A stretch of DNA of 64,000 bases from DASQPA01 sp963757335. Lineage in GTDB: Bacteria > Acidobacteriota > Thermoanaerobaculia > Multivoradales > UBA5704. Position numbers and translations under genes: made by a program. Location: the NCBI GenBank assembly GCA_963757335.1, contig CAVWRJ010000025.1, positions 1,178,001 to 1,242,000 on the forward strand, in the 5' to 3' direction. The notes beneath the pieces were generated by a model. It searched no databases and had not been told where the DNA came from. It saw only the letters and a program-made list of their open reading frames with translations. Of this stretch, positions 1 to 11,800 are shown one piece after another. How positions within the stretch are numbered: the first letter of the stretch is position 1; every line of letters begins with the position of its first letter.

Positions 1-1156
1 CGATGCTGCCGGCGAGGGTGCCACCGGGCACCAGGAGCGGATTGAAGACCCGGTCGGCCAGGGGGCCGGAGGAGAAGTCGCCGATCGGGGTCGTGAACTG
101 GGCGATCATCCGGCGCACTGCGAAGACCCGCCCCTGGAGGTCGGCTGGCACCTTGGCCTGCCAGATCGCCTGGCTGCTGCCGTTCATGATCGGAATGCCG
201 ACGAAGAACAGGAGAGTGCCGATGCAGGTGGTGAGAAGCGAGGGGCGGGCGCCGGTCAGCACGAAGCAGATGCTCATCGCCGCCGCCACTCCGAGGATGC
301 CGTAGATCCGCGGCCGTGGCCCGCCGGTGGCGGTCATGATCAGACCGCCGATCAGCATGCCGATGCCGGTCATCGACATGACGAGCCCGACCTGGGCCGG
401 CGAGGCGAAGCCGCGCACCATCGGCAGCAGGGCCACGCCGCAGATGCTGGCGAAGAAGTTGATCGCGGCGAAGAAGACGAGGAGGGCGAGGAGGCCCTGG
501 CGGGCGCGGATGAAGTGCCAGCCGACCGCCGCCTCGTGCCAGAGCGAGCTCTTCCCGGTTTCCCCCTCCGCGCTCCGCGGCGGCCGGGGAATGGTGACCA
601 GGAGGAGCGAGACGATGGCGAAAAAGAAGGTGACGAAATCGATCAGCAGCAGATTCCAGACGCCGGTGAAAGCCATCAGCAGGCCGGCGAGCGGTGGCGC
701 CGCGATGGTCGTCGCCGCATTCCCCATCTCCAGCATGCCGTCGGCACGGCCGAGATCGTCCCCGGGGACGAGCGTCGTGATGGCGGCGACCAGGGCCGGC
801 CACTGGAAGGTGTTGAAGATCGAGTTGCAGGCGACGACGATGTAGATGTGCCAGACGGCGAGCGCGCCGGCCCGCAGGAGAAGGAAGAGGGCGAGCGAGG
901 AGAGCGCTGAGCCGACGTTACAGAGGATCAGCACCGTCCGCCGGTCGCTGCGGTCGACGATCGCGCCGGCGAAGGGGGCGACGAGCATCCCGGCGCTGGT
1001 CAAGACGATCGTCAAGGTGAACTGGGTCACCGAGTGACTCTTCTCCAGCACCCAGATCCCCATGGCGAAGCTGGTGAGCCCGGAGCCGAGGAGCGAGACG
1101 AGCTGCCCGAGCCAGATGGTGGTGAAGGACTTCATGCCCTGACTGCGTGAAGACAT
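1..1156 (-). CDS. MFS transporter, probable peptide exporter (C-terminus outside window)
   Basis: Reading the minus strand from the ATG at 1156 gives 385 codons with no stop before the window edge, so the C-terminus is missing. The protein starts MSSRSQGMKSFTTIWLGQ and shows alternating hydrophobic segments. The loop DRSDRRTVL after the second or third helix fits the cytoplasmic A motif of the major facilitator superfamily, of the EntS-like MFS_3 type. It begins 13 bases after the stop of the terminal NRPS gene, in the same direction, so it is probably cotranscribed. Family knowledge: such MFS proteins next to NRPS operons usually export the product or give self-protection. The substrate is inferred from context only. 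Confidence 0.85.
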   Translation of the reverse strand, partial: MSSRSQGMKSFTTIWLGQLVSLLGSGLTSFAMGIWVLEKSHSVTQFTLTIVLTSAGMLVAPFAGAIVDRSDRRTVLILCNVGSALSSLALFLLLRAGALAVWHIYIVVACNSIFNTFQWPALVAAITTLVPGDDLGRADGMLEMGNAATTIAAPPLAGLLMAFTGVWNLLLIDFVTFFFAIVSLLLVTIPRPPRSAEGETGKSSLWHEAAVGWHFIRARQGLLALLVFFAAINFFASICGVALLPMVRGFASPAQVGLVMSMTGIGMLIGGLIMTATGGPRPRIYGILGVAAAMSICFVLTGARPSLLTTCIGTLLFFVGIPIMNGSSQAIWQAKVPADLQGRVFAVRRMIAQFTTPIGDFSSGPLADRVFNPLLVPGGTLAGSI

Positions 1157-1169
1157 GGAAAAGGCTCTC

Positions 1170-4100
1170 CTATCGAGCGTGCCGGGAATGGTTGGCGACG
1201 AACCAGCGCAGCACCTCTGCCGAGCGGTTCGCCAGGGCCTCGATGGTCTCGACCCGGTGGATGTTGGTGCTGCGTTCCCACTTGAGCAGCATGCGGTCCT
1301 TCTGGATGTAGACGCCGACCGCCAGCGGCCGGAGGCGCCGGGTGCGGCGGTCGAGCCCATAGCCGCCGAAGCCCTCCACCTTGGTCAGCGAGGCGAGCTC
1401 CTGCGAATGGTCGTCGCCGAAGTAGTTGAAGAAGATCCCCGGCTGCGGCATCGACCGCGCCCGGGAGAGGAAGTCCTCGTCGCGGGAGAGGTAGCGGAGG
1501 ATGCCGTACCCGATGCCCCCGTTGGGGATCTTCCGCAGCTGCTCGTTGACGTGCCGGACGGCGGTCCCCGGATCATCCGCAGTGTCTGCGGCATCGACGG
1601 CATCGACGGCATCCGGAAGAGTGAGAAACGCCGGGTAGATGGTGTTGAGCCAGCCCACCGTCCGGGTGAGGTCGACGTCGTCGTAGAGCGGCTCGCGGCC
1701 GTGCCCGAGGAGATCGATGAGGAGCTTCCTCGAGCCGGTCCAGGGGAGGAAGGCGAAGAGGATGGAGGTGAGGAGGATGGCGTCGATCTGGACCCCGTAG
1801 GCGTGCTGCACGTCCTTGAGGAGCGCCCGGGTCTCCGCCAGGTCGAGCTCGACCCGGACGGAGAGCGACGACGCCATGGTGTTCTCGCCGTCGGGGAAGT
1901 CGAGCGGCAGGGACGGTGCCGCCCGCCGGGCGTCCGAGAACCAGTACTCCTTCTCCGGTTTCATGTCCATCGAGTGCGCCCGCTCGGCCAGCCGGTCGGC
2001 CCACTGCCGGGCCGAGGTGGTCTTGGCCTGGAGCCGGACCGGCTGCCCGTCCAGGGCCTGGCGATAGGCGCTGTCGAAGTCGTCGAGGATCGTCTGCCAG
2101 GAGCCGATGTCGGCGACGAAGAAGTGGCCGAGGAGGACGAGACTCCGCTCGCTCCCGTGATCGCCTCGATCGACGAGGACGGCGCGGAAGAGCGGCCCGC
2201 GGGCGAGATCGAATCCTGCGATCAAGGCGGTCAGCAGGGCGTCGAGCTCCCGTTCCCACGCCTCGGGCGAGAGCGGCGGCAGGCCGATGCGGACGAACGG
2301 CAGCTCCTCCCAGGGAGCGTCGGCCACCAGCCGCCGGCCGGCCTCGTCCTCGACCAACCGCACCCGCAGGTTGTCGTGCTGGGTGGCGACGGCGCGGAAG
2401 GCCTCGCGGGCCGCCCACGGATCGAGCTCTGCCCCCGGCTTGCCGGCGAGGAGGGAGCCTAGGCTGTGGTAGTGCGGCCGGGTGTGCTGGAGCTCGACGA
2501 AGTGGATCTGGGCCGGAGTGAAGGGGACGACCCCGGTGACCGGCCCCTGCTCGGCGAGGACGTGGGTCGTTCCCGCCACCTTGGCGAGATCGGCCACGGT
2601 CCGGTTCTGAAAGAGCATCTTGGTGGTGATCCCGAGCCCCCCCTTGTTGGCCTTGGAGACGACCCGGATGACGAGGAGCGAGTCGCCGCCGAGCTCGAAG
2701 AAGTCGTCGTTCACCCCTACCCGCTTGACTCCCAGGGCCTCCGCCCAGAGGGCCGCCAGCGCCGCCTCGACCGGGCTCGACGGCGCGACGTAGGGGCGTT
2801 CCGAGGCGCGGTCCCTGTCCGGCGCGGGGAGGGCGCGGCGGTCGACCTTGCCGTTGGGGGTGAGCGGCAGGGCGGCCAGAGTCACGAAGACGGCCGGGAG
2901 CATGTACTCGGGGAGACGCGCCTTGAGGAACTCGCGGAGCTCCTGGCTCTTGGGGGCCTCTCCCGCTGTCCGCGCGACCAGGTAGGCGACCAGGCGCTTG
3001 GCGCCAGAGATCCCCGGCCTGTCCTCGCGCGCCAGGACGACCGTCTGGGCGATACCGGGGTGCTGGGCGAGGACGCTCTCGATCTCCCCCAGCTCGATCC
3101 GGAAGCCGCGCACCTTGACCTGGTGGTCGATCCGGCCGAGGAACTCGACGGTGCCGTCCGGCAGGTGCCGGGCGAGGTCGCCGGTCTTGTAGATGCGGGC
3201 CCCCGGCTGGGTCGAATAGGGGTCGGGGATGAAGCGCTCGGCGGTCAGCTCCGGGCGGCTCCGGTAGCCGCGGGCGAGGCCGGCGCCGCCGATATGGAGC
3301 TCGCCGGGGACCCCCACAGGAAGCGGGGTCGAGCGCGGCGATAGAAGGTAGACCTGGGTGTTGTCGAGCGGCCGGCCGAGGGTGATCCGACCTCCCGGCT
3401 GGAGCTCCTGGAGCATCGACCAGATCGTCGCCTCGGTCGGTCCGTAGACGTTCCACAGCGACCCACAGCCGGCGAGGAGTGCCGCCGCCAGGTCGCGCGG
3501 CAGCGCCTCGCCGCCGCAGAGGACCTTGAGCTTGCCATCCCCCTCGAAACCCGCCCCGAGGAGCAGCCGCCAGGTGGCGGGGGTCGCCTGCATCACCGTG
3601 GTGCTGGAGCGGACCAGGCGATCGAGGAGCTGCTCGCCGGCCTGGGCGACGTCGCGCGGCACCAGCACCACCCGGGCGCCGACGACGAGCGGCAGGTAGA
3701 GCTCGAGCCCGGCGATGTCGAAGGAGAGGGTGGTGACGGCCAAGAGGGTGTCGGTGCTCGTCATCCCCGGCCGCTTGCCCATCGAGGCGAGGAAGTTGAC
3801 CACCGCCCCATGGGGGATCTGGACCCCCTTGGGTTTCCCCGTCGAGCCCGAGGTATAGATGATGTAGGCGAGGTTCTGCGGTCCCACCCCGCTCTCCAGG
3901 GGGCGATCGTCCTCGGCCGCGATGGCGTCGCCATCCCGGTCGAGCGCCACGACCCGCGCCGCGGCTCCCGCGAGCGCGGGGAGCTTCGGGAGCAGCTTTT
4001 CCTGGGTCAGGAGAAGAGTGAGCCGCGACTCCTCCAGCATGTAGGCGATCCGCTCCCGCGGATACTCGGGGTCGAGCGGCACGTAGGCGCCGCCAGCCTT

Positions 4101-5840
4101 CAAGATGCCCAAGAGGCCCACCACCAGGTCGAACGAGCGTTCGACGGCCAGGCCCACGAGGACCTCGGGGCCGACACCCAGGCGGCGGAGGTGACGGGCC
4201 AGCCGGTTGGCGCGGGAGTCGAGGTCGGCGTAGGTCAGCCGCTCGCCTTCGAGCTCGACCGCCACCGCCCCCGGCGTCCGCGCCGCCTGAGCGGCGATCA
4301 GCTCGTGCAGGCAGCGGTCCTGGGGGAAGTCGGCCGACGTGGCGTTCCAGTCCGAAAGCAGCTGGCGCGCCTCGGTCGCGGAGAGCCAGGGGAACTCGGA
4401 GAGCGGCTGCTCGGGATCGGCGGCCACCCCGAGAGCGAGGGTGCGGAAATGGTCGAGGAAGCGGCGGACGGTGACCGCGTCGAAGAGATCGGTGTTGTAC
4501 TCCAGGTAGCCGGAGAGCCCTTCCTCTTCCTCGACCATGTAGAGGGTCATCTCGAACCGCGCGGTGGCGTTGTCGATCGCCAGCTCCGAGATGGCGAGCC
4601 CGGGGATGTCGAGCGCCTTGCCCGGCGTGTTGAGGAGGATGAGGAGAGTCTGGAAGAGGGGCGTCCGGGCGAGGTCTCTCTGCGGGTGGATCTCGTCGAC
4701 CAGCTTCTCGAACGGCAGATCCTGGTGGGCGTAGGCGCCGAGCGCCACCCCCCGCTCGCGGGCGACGAGCTGGCGGAAGGAAGGGTCGCCAGAGAGGTCG
4801 GTGCGGAGAGCGAGCGTGTTGGCGAAGAAGCCGACGATCCGCTCGAGCTCGGGCCGGGTGCGGTTGGCGATCAGGGTGCCGAGCGTCAGGTCCTCCTGCC
4901 CCGTGTAGTGATGGAGGAGGGCCTTCCAGGCGGCGGCCAGGCTGACGTAGAGCGTCCCCCCCTCGGCCTGGCCGAGCCGGGTCAGCGCCTGGACGACGGG
5001 GCGCTCGAGAAGGACCGCTTCGGAGGCGCCGTTGTAGGTGCGCAGAGCCGGCCGCGGACGGTCCGTCACGAGGTCGAGCGGTGGGGTGCCGGCGAGGCGC
5101 TGGCGCCAGTAGGAAAGCTGGCGCTCCAGAACCTCGCCCGCCAGCCACTCCCGCTGCCAGAGGGCGAAATCGAGATACTGGACCGTCAGCTCGGGGAGCG
5201 GCGCGGCCTGGCCCGCGGCGAGAGCGCCATAGAGCGCCGCCAACTCGGCGAGGAGGACCCCCCGCGACCAGCCGTCGTAGACGATGTGGTGGACGTTCAG
5301 AAAGAAGAGGTGCTCCTCCTCCCCGGTGCGGAAGAGGAGAGCGCGGAAGAGCGGTCCCAGGGTGAGATCGAACGGGCGCCGGGCATCCTCGTAGGCGAGG
5401 CGCCGGGCGGCCCCCTCGCGCTCTGCTTCGGGAAGGTCGGGCCGGTCGCGGAGGTCGGTCAGGGGCAGCTCGACGAGCAAGCGGGGGGTGATCCACTGCA
5501 TGGGCTCGCCGTCCACCGCCTGGAAGGACGTGCGGAGCGCCTCGTGGCGGGCGACGATCGCCTCCAGAGTCTGGCGGAGGATCTCCGGCGACAACGGGCC
5601 GGCGATCCGGAAGCCCTGCGGGATGTTGTACTCCGGGCTCTCCGGCTCGTACTGGTTCAAGAACCAGAGCCGCGCTTGAGCGAAGGAGAGCCGGAAGAGG
5701 CCGGGAGCCCGGCTGGCGCGCGGAATCGCCGCCCGGATGGGAGCCTCGCGTTGCTTCTGTCTTTGCAGCTGCTCGAAGAGGAGGGCCCGCTTTTCGAGCG
5801 GCAGCTCCGCGATGCGTTCCGCCAGTGTCTGCTGATCCAT
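1170..5840 (-). CDS. NRPS, terminal module C-A-T with degenerate E-like domain
   Basis: A 1556-residue single-module synthetase. The N-terminus (AERIAELPLEKRALLFEQL) looks like a docking helix. Next come a condensation domain with HHIVYDGWS (about residue 185), an adenylation domain with YTSGSTGKPKG and YGPTE, and a carrier domain with FELGGDSL (about residue 1050). The pocket residues D, I, L, Q, L, G, V, I, W plus Lys resemble the glycine code DILQLGLIWK. Residues from about 1100 to the end form an epimerisation-type domain: DDVDLTRTVGW, GIGYGILRY and FNYFGD are present. However, the HHxxxD motif reads HFFVAD (Phe1240 in place of the catalytic His), and EGHGRE reads LGHGRE (Leu1378 in place of Glu). 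No thioesterase follows. ATG 5840 lies four bases after the upstream NRPS stop. Confidence 0.93.
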   Translation of the reverse strand: MDQQTLAERIAELPLEKRALLFEQLQRQKQREAPIRAAIPRASRAPGLFRLSFAQARLWFLNQYEPESPEYNIPQGFRIAGPLSPEILRQTLEAIVARHEALRTSFQAVDGEPMQWITPRLLVELPLTDLRDRPDLPEAEREGAARRLAYEDARRPFDLTLGPLFRALLFRTGEEEHLFFLNVHHIVYDGWSRGVLLAELAALYGALAAGQAAPLPELTVQYLDFALWQREWLAGEVLERQLSYWRQRLAGTPPLDLVTDRPRPALRTYNGASEAVLLERPVVQALTRLGQAEGGTLYVSLAAAWKALLHHYTGQEDLTLGTLIANRTRPELERIVGFFANTLALRTDLSGDPSFRQLVARERGVALGAYAHQDLPFEKLVDEIHPQRDLARTPLFQTLLILLNTPGKALDIPGLAISELAIDNATARFEMTLYMVEEEEGLSGYLEYNTDLFDAVTVRRFLDHFRTLALGVAADPEQPLSEFPWLSATEARQLLSDWNATSADFPQDRCLHELIAAQAARTPGAVAVELEGERLTYADLDSRANRLARHLRRLGVGPEVLVGLAVERSFDLVVGLLGILKAGGAYVPLDPEYPRERIAYMLEESRLTLLLTQEKLLPKLPALAGAAARVVALDRDGDAIAAEDDRPLESGVGPQNLAYIIYTSGSTGKPKGVQIPHGAVVNFLASMGKRPGMTSTDTLLAVTTLSFDIAGLELYLPLVVGARVVLVPRDVAQAGEQLLDRLVRSSTTVMQATPATWRLLLGAGFEGDGKLKVLCGGEALPRDLAAALLAGCGSLWNVYGPTEATIWSMLQELQPGGRITLGRPLDNTQVYLLSPRSTPLPVGVPGELHIGGAGLARGYRSRPELTAERFIPDPYSTQPGARIYKTGDLARHLPDGTVEFLGRIDHQVKVRGFRIELGEIESVLAQHPGIAQTVVLAREDRPGISGAKRLVAYLVARTAGEAPKSQELREFLKARLPEYMLPAVFVTLAALPLTPNGKVDRRALPAPDRDRASERPYVAPSSPVEAALAALWAEALGVKRVGVNDDFFELGGDSLLVIRVVSKANKGGLGITTKMLFQNRTVADLAKVAGTTHVLAEQGPVTGVVPFTPAQIHFVELQHTRPHYHSLGSLLAGKPGAELDPWAAREAFRAVATQHDNLRVRLVEDEAGRRLVADAPWEELPFVRIGLPPLSPEAWERELDALLTALIAGFDLARGPLFRAVLVDRGDHGSERSLVLLGHFFVADIGSWQTILDDFDSAYRQALDGQPVRLQAKTTSARQWADRLAERAHSMDMKPEKEYWFSDARRAAPSLPLDFPDGENTMASSLSVRVELDLAETRALLKDVQHAYGVQIDAILLTSILFAFLPWTGSRKLLIDLLGHGREPLYDDVDLTRTVGWLNTIYPAFLTLPDAVDAVDAADTADDPGTAVRHVNEQLRKIPNGGIGYGILRYLSRDEDFLSRARSMPQPGIFFNYFGDDHSQELASLTKVEGFGGYGLDRRTRRLRPLAVGVYIQKDRMLLKWERSTNIHRVETIEALANRSAEVLRWFVANHSRHAR

Positions 5841-5844
5841 GTCG

Positions 5845-8800
5845 TCAGTCCTCGAGCTGCGCCAGAAGCGCTGCCAGTAGTGAGTCGTCCGTCCGCGCCA
5901 TCTCGCGCGCCATGATCGCCTCGGAGAGAGCGGCCACCGTGGGGGTCTTGAAGATCGCTGGCAGGCCGAGCTCGACGCGGAAGGCCTCCTCCAGGCGTGA
6001 GATCACCTGGGTCGCCATCAGCGAATGCCCGCCGAGCTCGAAGAAGTTGTCGTGGACGCCAATCCGGGGCAGCCCGAGGACCTCGGCCCAGACCTCGGCC
6101 ACTTTCTGCTCGACCGGGGTGCGCGGAGCGACGACCTCGCGCCCTGGCCCCAGCTGCCCCAGGGGGTCGGCGGTCGGCGACGGCAGGGCTTGCCGGTCGA
6201 CCTTGCCGTTGGGAGTCAGCGGCAGCTCCGGCAGAAGGACGAAAAGCGAGGGCACCATGTACTCCGGCAATTCCTCGCGGAGCGCGGCGCGCAGGGTGCC
6301 GGGGTTGGCGGCCGGTCCCACTGCCACCACATAGGCGACGAGCTGGGCGCTCCTGGGAGCACCCTCCTCCCGCACCGCTACGACCGCCTGCCGTACCGCC
6401 GGATGGGCCCCGAGCACGGCCTCGATCTCCCCCAGCTCGATCCTGAACCCCCTCACCTTGACCTGGTGGTCGGCGCGGCCGAGGAACTCGATCTCGCCCC
6501 CCGACAGGCGGCGGGCGAGGTCGCCGGTACGGTAGAGGCGCGCCCCGGGGCCGGCGAAGGGATCGGGGACGAAGCGCTCGGCGGTGAGAGCGGGGCGGCC
6601 GAGATAGCCGCGGGCGAGGCCGGCACCGCCGATGTAGAGCTCGCCGACGACCCCCACCGGTACCAGCTTGAGACCGCGGTCGAAAAGGTGGAGCGCGGTG
6701 TTGGCGATGGGCAGGCCGATCGGCACTCCCCCTTCGCCTGGGGAGGTGACCGGCTGGAGCGCGGACCAGATCGTCGTTTCGGTCGGGCCGTAGAGGTTCC
6801 ACAGCGAGCCCACCCGCGGCAGCAGCTCGCGCGCCAGCTCGGCGGGGAGAGCCTCGCCACCGCAGAGCGCCTTCAATCCCGGCTCCCCCGTCCAACCGGA
6901 GGCCAGGAGCAGTCGCCAGGTCGCCGGGGTGGCCTGCATCACGGTCGCCCCGGAGTCGTGGAGGAGGGCGGCGAGCCGCTTGCCGTCTGCCGCTACCGCG
7001 CGGCTCGCGAGGACGACCCGCCCGCCCACCGCGAGCGGCAGGTAGAGCTCTAAGCCCGCGATGTCGAACGAGATGGTGGTGACGGCGAGGAGCGTGTCCC
7101 CCGCCACCAGCCCCGGCTGGCGGGCCATCGAGAGGAGGAAATTGGCGAGCCCGGCATGACGGACCTCGACCCCCTTGGGCTTGCCCGTCGACCCCGAGGT
7201 ATAGATCACATAGGCCAGATCTTCGGCCCCGGCGGTCGGTGCCAGCGGTGCCAGCGGGGCGTCGCTCTCGGCCCCGTCTAAATCACCGAGATCGCCGAGA
7301 TCGCCGAGCTCGTCGAGATTGAGGACGGTCGCGTCGTGGAGCGGCAGTGCCGACGCCGGCTCGCCCCCGGTGAGGAGCAGCCGGATACCGCCGTCGGCGA
7401 GGATGAAGGCCAGCCGCTCGGCCGGGTAGGTCGGGTCCAGGGGCACGTAGGCGCCGCCCGACTTGAGCACCGCCAGGAGGGCGACCACCATCGTCGCCTG
7501 GCGCTCCAGGCAGATCCCCACCAGCACCCCTGGGCCCACCCCGAGCCGCCGCAGGGAGTGGGCGAGCCGGTTGGCGCGGGCGTCGAGCTCGCCGTAGGTC
7601 AGGAGCTCGGCGTCGCTCACCAGGGCGAGGGCCCCGGGAGCCGCCGCCGCCCGCGCCTCGAAGAGACCGTGCGCGGTCGTCCCGGCGGGAACCTCTCGGG
7701 CGGTGTCGTTAAAGGTCTCGACGAGCTGCCGCCGTTCGGCCGCGGCGAGCATCGGCAGCTCCGCCAGAGGTGCTTCGGGCGCCGCTACCGCACTCGCCAG
7801 GAGATTCACCAGGTGACCCGCCATGCGCTCGACCGTCGTCCGGTCGAAAAGCGCGCTCTTGTATTCGAGGACCGCCTCGAGGCCGTCCTCGCTCTCATCG
7901 TTCTCATCGTTCTCCGATATCGCGAGCGAGAGATCGAGGAGCGAGGTGCCGGTCGCGACGTGCGGCAGTCGCAACTCGGCGCCGGGGACCGACCGCAGGG
8001 TATTGCCGTCGCCTGCCGCGTGGTGGAGGACGAAGAAAACCTGGAAGATCGGGTTGTGCGAGAGATCGCGCTCCGGGCGCAGGGCCTCGACCAGCAGCTC
8101 GAAGGGGAGATCGCCGTGGCTGTAGGCGTCGAGAGCCGTCCCCCGCACCTGCTTGAGGAGGCGAGAGAAGCTCGGCCCCTCTTCCAGCCGGGCCCGCGCG
8201 ACGAGCATGTTGGAGAAGAAACCGATCACCCCTTCGAGCTCGGAGCGGCCGCGGCCGGCGATCGGCCAGCCGACGACGACGTCGTCCTGCCCCGACCAGC
8301 GCGCGAGGAGAGCGTCGAAGCCGGCGAGGAGGGTCATGAACCGGGTCGCCCCTTCCCTCTGGCCGAGCGCCGCGAGATCGCGCGCCAGGGCCGGCTTGAG
8401 GGTGAAGCTGTGGCGCTCGCCGTCGGTGGTCTCGACGGCGGGCCGCGGCCGGTCGGTAGGGAGCGTGAGGACCGGCGGCGCCCCCGCGAGCTGCCGCCGC
8501 CAGTAGCCGATCTGGGCCGCCAGCACCTCGCCGCTCAACCAGGCGCGCTGCCAGGCCGCGTAGTCGGCATATTGCACGGGGAGCTCGGGCAGCGGCGACG
8601 GCTCGCCGCGCGAGAAGGCCGCATAGAGCGCCAGAAGCTCGCGCAGCAGGATGGGGCTCGAATTGCCGTCCGAGACGCTGTGATGGACGCCCAGGAGGAG
8701 CAGGTGGTCCTCGGCGGCCAGGCGGTAGAGGACGGCGCGGAAGAGCGGCCCGCGCCCGAGGTCGAACGGCCGCCGCCCCTCCTCGGCCGCTCGGCGGGCG

Positions 8801-11800
8801 GCCGTCGCCGCCGGCGCCGCCGCGGGCTCCCCCGTCAGATCGACCACCGGCAGCGGTACGGGCGCCGGCGCGGCGATCACCTGCACCGCCTGGCCGTCGA
8901 TCACTCGCGAAGGTGGTGCGCAGAACCTCATGGCGGCGGACGACCTCGTCCAAGGCCCGGGAGAGTGTCGCGAATCGAGCGGCCCCTGCCAGCAGAGGGC
9001 GTCCGAGAGGTTGTAGGCCGGGCTCCCCGGCATCAGCTGGTCGACCACCCAGAGCCGCTGCTGGGCGAAGGAGCAGGGTAGGAGGCCGCTCCTCGATACC
9101 CGCGATAGCGGCGGAACGGGCGCGGCGAGCCCGCCGGCCGAGCGCCGGGCCGCCTCCACCGCCGCGGCGAGACCGGCGACGGTCGGCGCCTCGAAGAGCG
9201 TGCGGAGCGGCAGGTCGACCCCGAACGCCTGCCGTACCCGCGAGATCACCTGGGTGGCGAGGAGCGAATGGCCGCCCAAGTCGAAAAAGTTGTCGTTGAT
9301 CCCCAGGCTCTCGCGGCGCAGCACCTGCGCCCAGATCTGGAGCACCAGCTCTTCGAGCGGCGAGCGCGGTGTCCCGTCTCCACTCGTGTCGAGCCTCGAT
9401 TCCCGGCTGGAGTCGAGCCGCAGGAGGGCGCGCCGGTCGAGCTTGCCGTTGCTGGTGAGCGGCAGGTCGTCGAGTATCGCGAGACCGGCCGGCACCATGT
9501 ACTCGGGGAGGCTCGCTCTCAAATAGGTGCGCAGCTCCTCCGCGGTCGTACCGTGACCGGGGTCCGCGGCGATATAGCCCACCAGGCGGCGGTCGGCAGG
9601 GCCGTCCTCGCGGAAGCAGGACCACGCACTCGCGCACCCCCGGATGGCGAGCCAGGAGGGCCTCGATCTCCCCCGGCTCGACCCGGTAGCCGCGGACCTT
9701 GACCTGGTCGTCGGACCGGCCCAGGCACTCGAGCTCGCCCGTGGGGAGGAAACGGCCGCGGTCCCCCTGCCGGTAGAGCCGGCCGCCCGGCTCGCAGGTG
9801 CCGAAGGGATCGGGGAGGAAGACCGCCGCCGTGCGCTCGGGGTGCTCAAGGTAGCCGCGCGAGACGTTGGCGCCGCCGATGTAGACGTCCCCGGGAACCC
9901 CCATGGGGACCGGCTCCATCTCCCCGTCGAGAACATAGACCCGGCAGTTGTCGATCGGCCTCCCGACCGGGATGCGGTGCCCGGCCCGCGCCCGTTCCAA
10001 AGAGCCGGGCCCCGAGAGATGGATGAGGGCGGTGACCGTGCACTCGGTCGAGGCATAGGAGTTGGCGAAAGGCACCCCGCCGCCGGGGAGCGCCAGCCAC
10101 TCGGCGAGGCGCTCGGGGAGCGCCTGCTCGGTGCCGACGATCGCCAGGCGCAACGACGCCGGCGGCCGACGCTCCGTCCGGTGGAGCTCGCTCGCCCACT
10201 CGTGCCAGTAGGCGGTCGGCAGGTTGACGACGGTCACCCGGTGACGAGCGAGCAGCTCCTCCAACTCGGCGAAAGAGGGGAAGAGCCCCGGCGCCCTGGG
10301 GACCACGGCGCCGCCCGAGATCCAGGTCGGGAAGACCTCCTCGGAGGTGATGTCGAAGCTGATCGAGGTGAACTGGAGCACCCGGTCGGCGGGCCCCAGG
10401 CCGTACCACCGGGCACACTCCGCGGCATGGTTGGCGAGCGCCCGGTGCGGTACCCCCACCCCCTTCGGGCGGCCGGTCGAGCCCGAGGTGTAGACGACAT
10501 AGGCGAGCCCTTCGCCGAGGACCTCCCAGTCGGGGTCGCCGGGGTTCTCCAGCGTCGATCCGGCTCGCCTCCAGGTCGAGGCAGAGGAGCTCCGGGCCGC
10601 GGGAGAGCTCCGGGAGACTCGCCGCCAGCCGCGCCTCGGTGAGCAGCACCGGCATGCCGGTGTCCTCGATCATGAGGGCCAGGCGCTCCCGGGGGTAGGC
10701 CGGGTCCAGGGGAACATAGGCGGCGCCCGCCTTGAGCACGCCCAGGAGCGCGACGGTCATGGCGAGCGAGCGCTCCAGGCAGAGGCCGACCCGGGTGTCG
10801 GGACCGACCCCGCGCCGCCTCAGGTAGCGGGCCAGCCGGTTGGCGCGGGAGTCGAGCTCGGCATAGCTCAGCCGCTCGCCGCCGAAGAGCACCGCCGGAG
10901 CCTCGGGGGTACGCCGGGCCTGGGCGGCGATCCGACCGGGGACTGTCGGCGCGCAGCTCGTAGCCCGCTGGATTCCAGCCGAAGAGGATGCGCTGGCGCT
11001 CGGCCCGGTCGAGGAGCGGCAGCTCGGCCAGGGGACGATCCGGACGGGCGACGATGCCCGCCACGAGGGTCAGGAAGATGTCCCGTCATCCGGGCGATGC
11101 TGGCCGCCTCGAACAGATCGGTGCTGTATTCAAAGTAGCCGGCGATCCCGTCGCGGGTATCGGCCAGGTCGAGGGTGAGGTCGAGCTTCGACAGGCCGCG
11201 CTCGACGTCCATCTCCCCCAGGGTGAGACCGGGGAGGGAGACCTCCTGCCGCGGCAGGTTCTGGAGGGCGAAGAGGACCTGGAAGAGGGGATTGTGGGAG
11301 AGGTCGCGCTCCGGGTGCAGCTCCTCGACCAGGCGCTCGAAGGGCAGCTCCTGGTGCCCGAAGGCGCCCAGGGTCGACTGGCGGACGCGGACGAGGAGCT
11401 GGCTGAAGGTGGGGTTCCCGGCGAGGCCGGCGGGGAGGAGCAGGGTGTTGGCGAAAAAGCCGATCGAGCCTTCGGTCTCCCGGTGGGTGCGGCCGGCGAC
11501 CGTCGTGCCGACCAGGAAGTCGGGCTGCCCGGTATAGCGATAGAGCAGGACCTCGAAGGCAGCGAGGAGGGTCATGAAGAGGGTGGCCCCAGCCTCGCGC
11601 CCGAGGCGCTTGAGACCGCTCTCCACCTCGGCGGGGAGGGCCAGCCGTTCCAGACTGCCGCGGAAGGACTCGGCGGCGGGGCGCCGGTGGTCGGCGGGGA
11701 GCTCGAGCACGGTCGCCGCCTCTCCGATCTCCTCCCGCCACCAGTCGAGCTCGGCGCGCAGCCGCTCTCCCGTCATCCGCTCCCGCTGCCAGGTGGCGAA

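Noticed and set aside
3810..5915. A 701-codon open frame on the plus strand, and many similar long frames opposite the NRPS genes (for example 1155-2462, 9644-10642, 56170-58974)
   Set aside because: Shadows of high-G+C coding DNA: they show no domain similarity, are rich in Arg/Gly/Glu/Pro, and lie exactly opposite conserved NRPS motifs.
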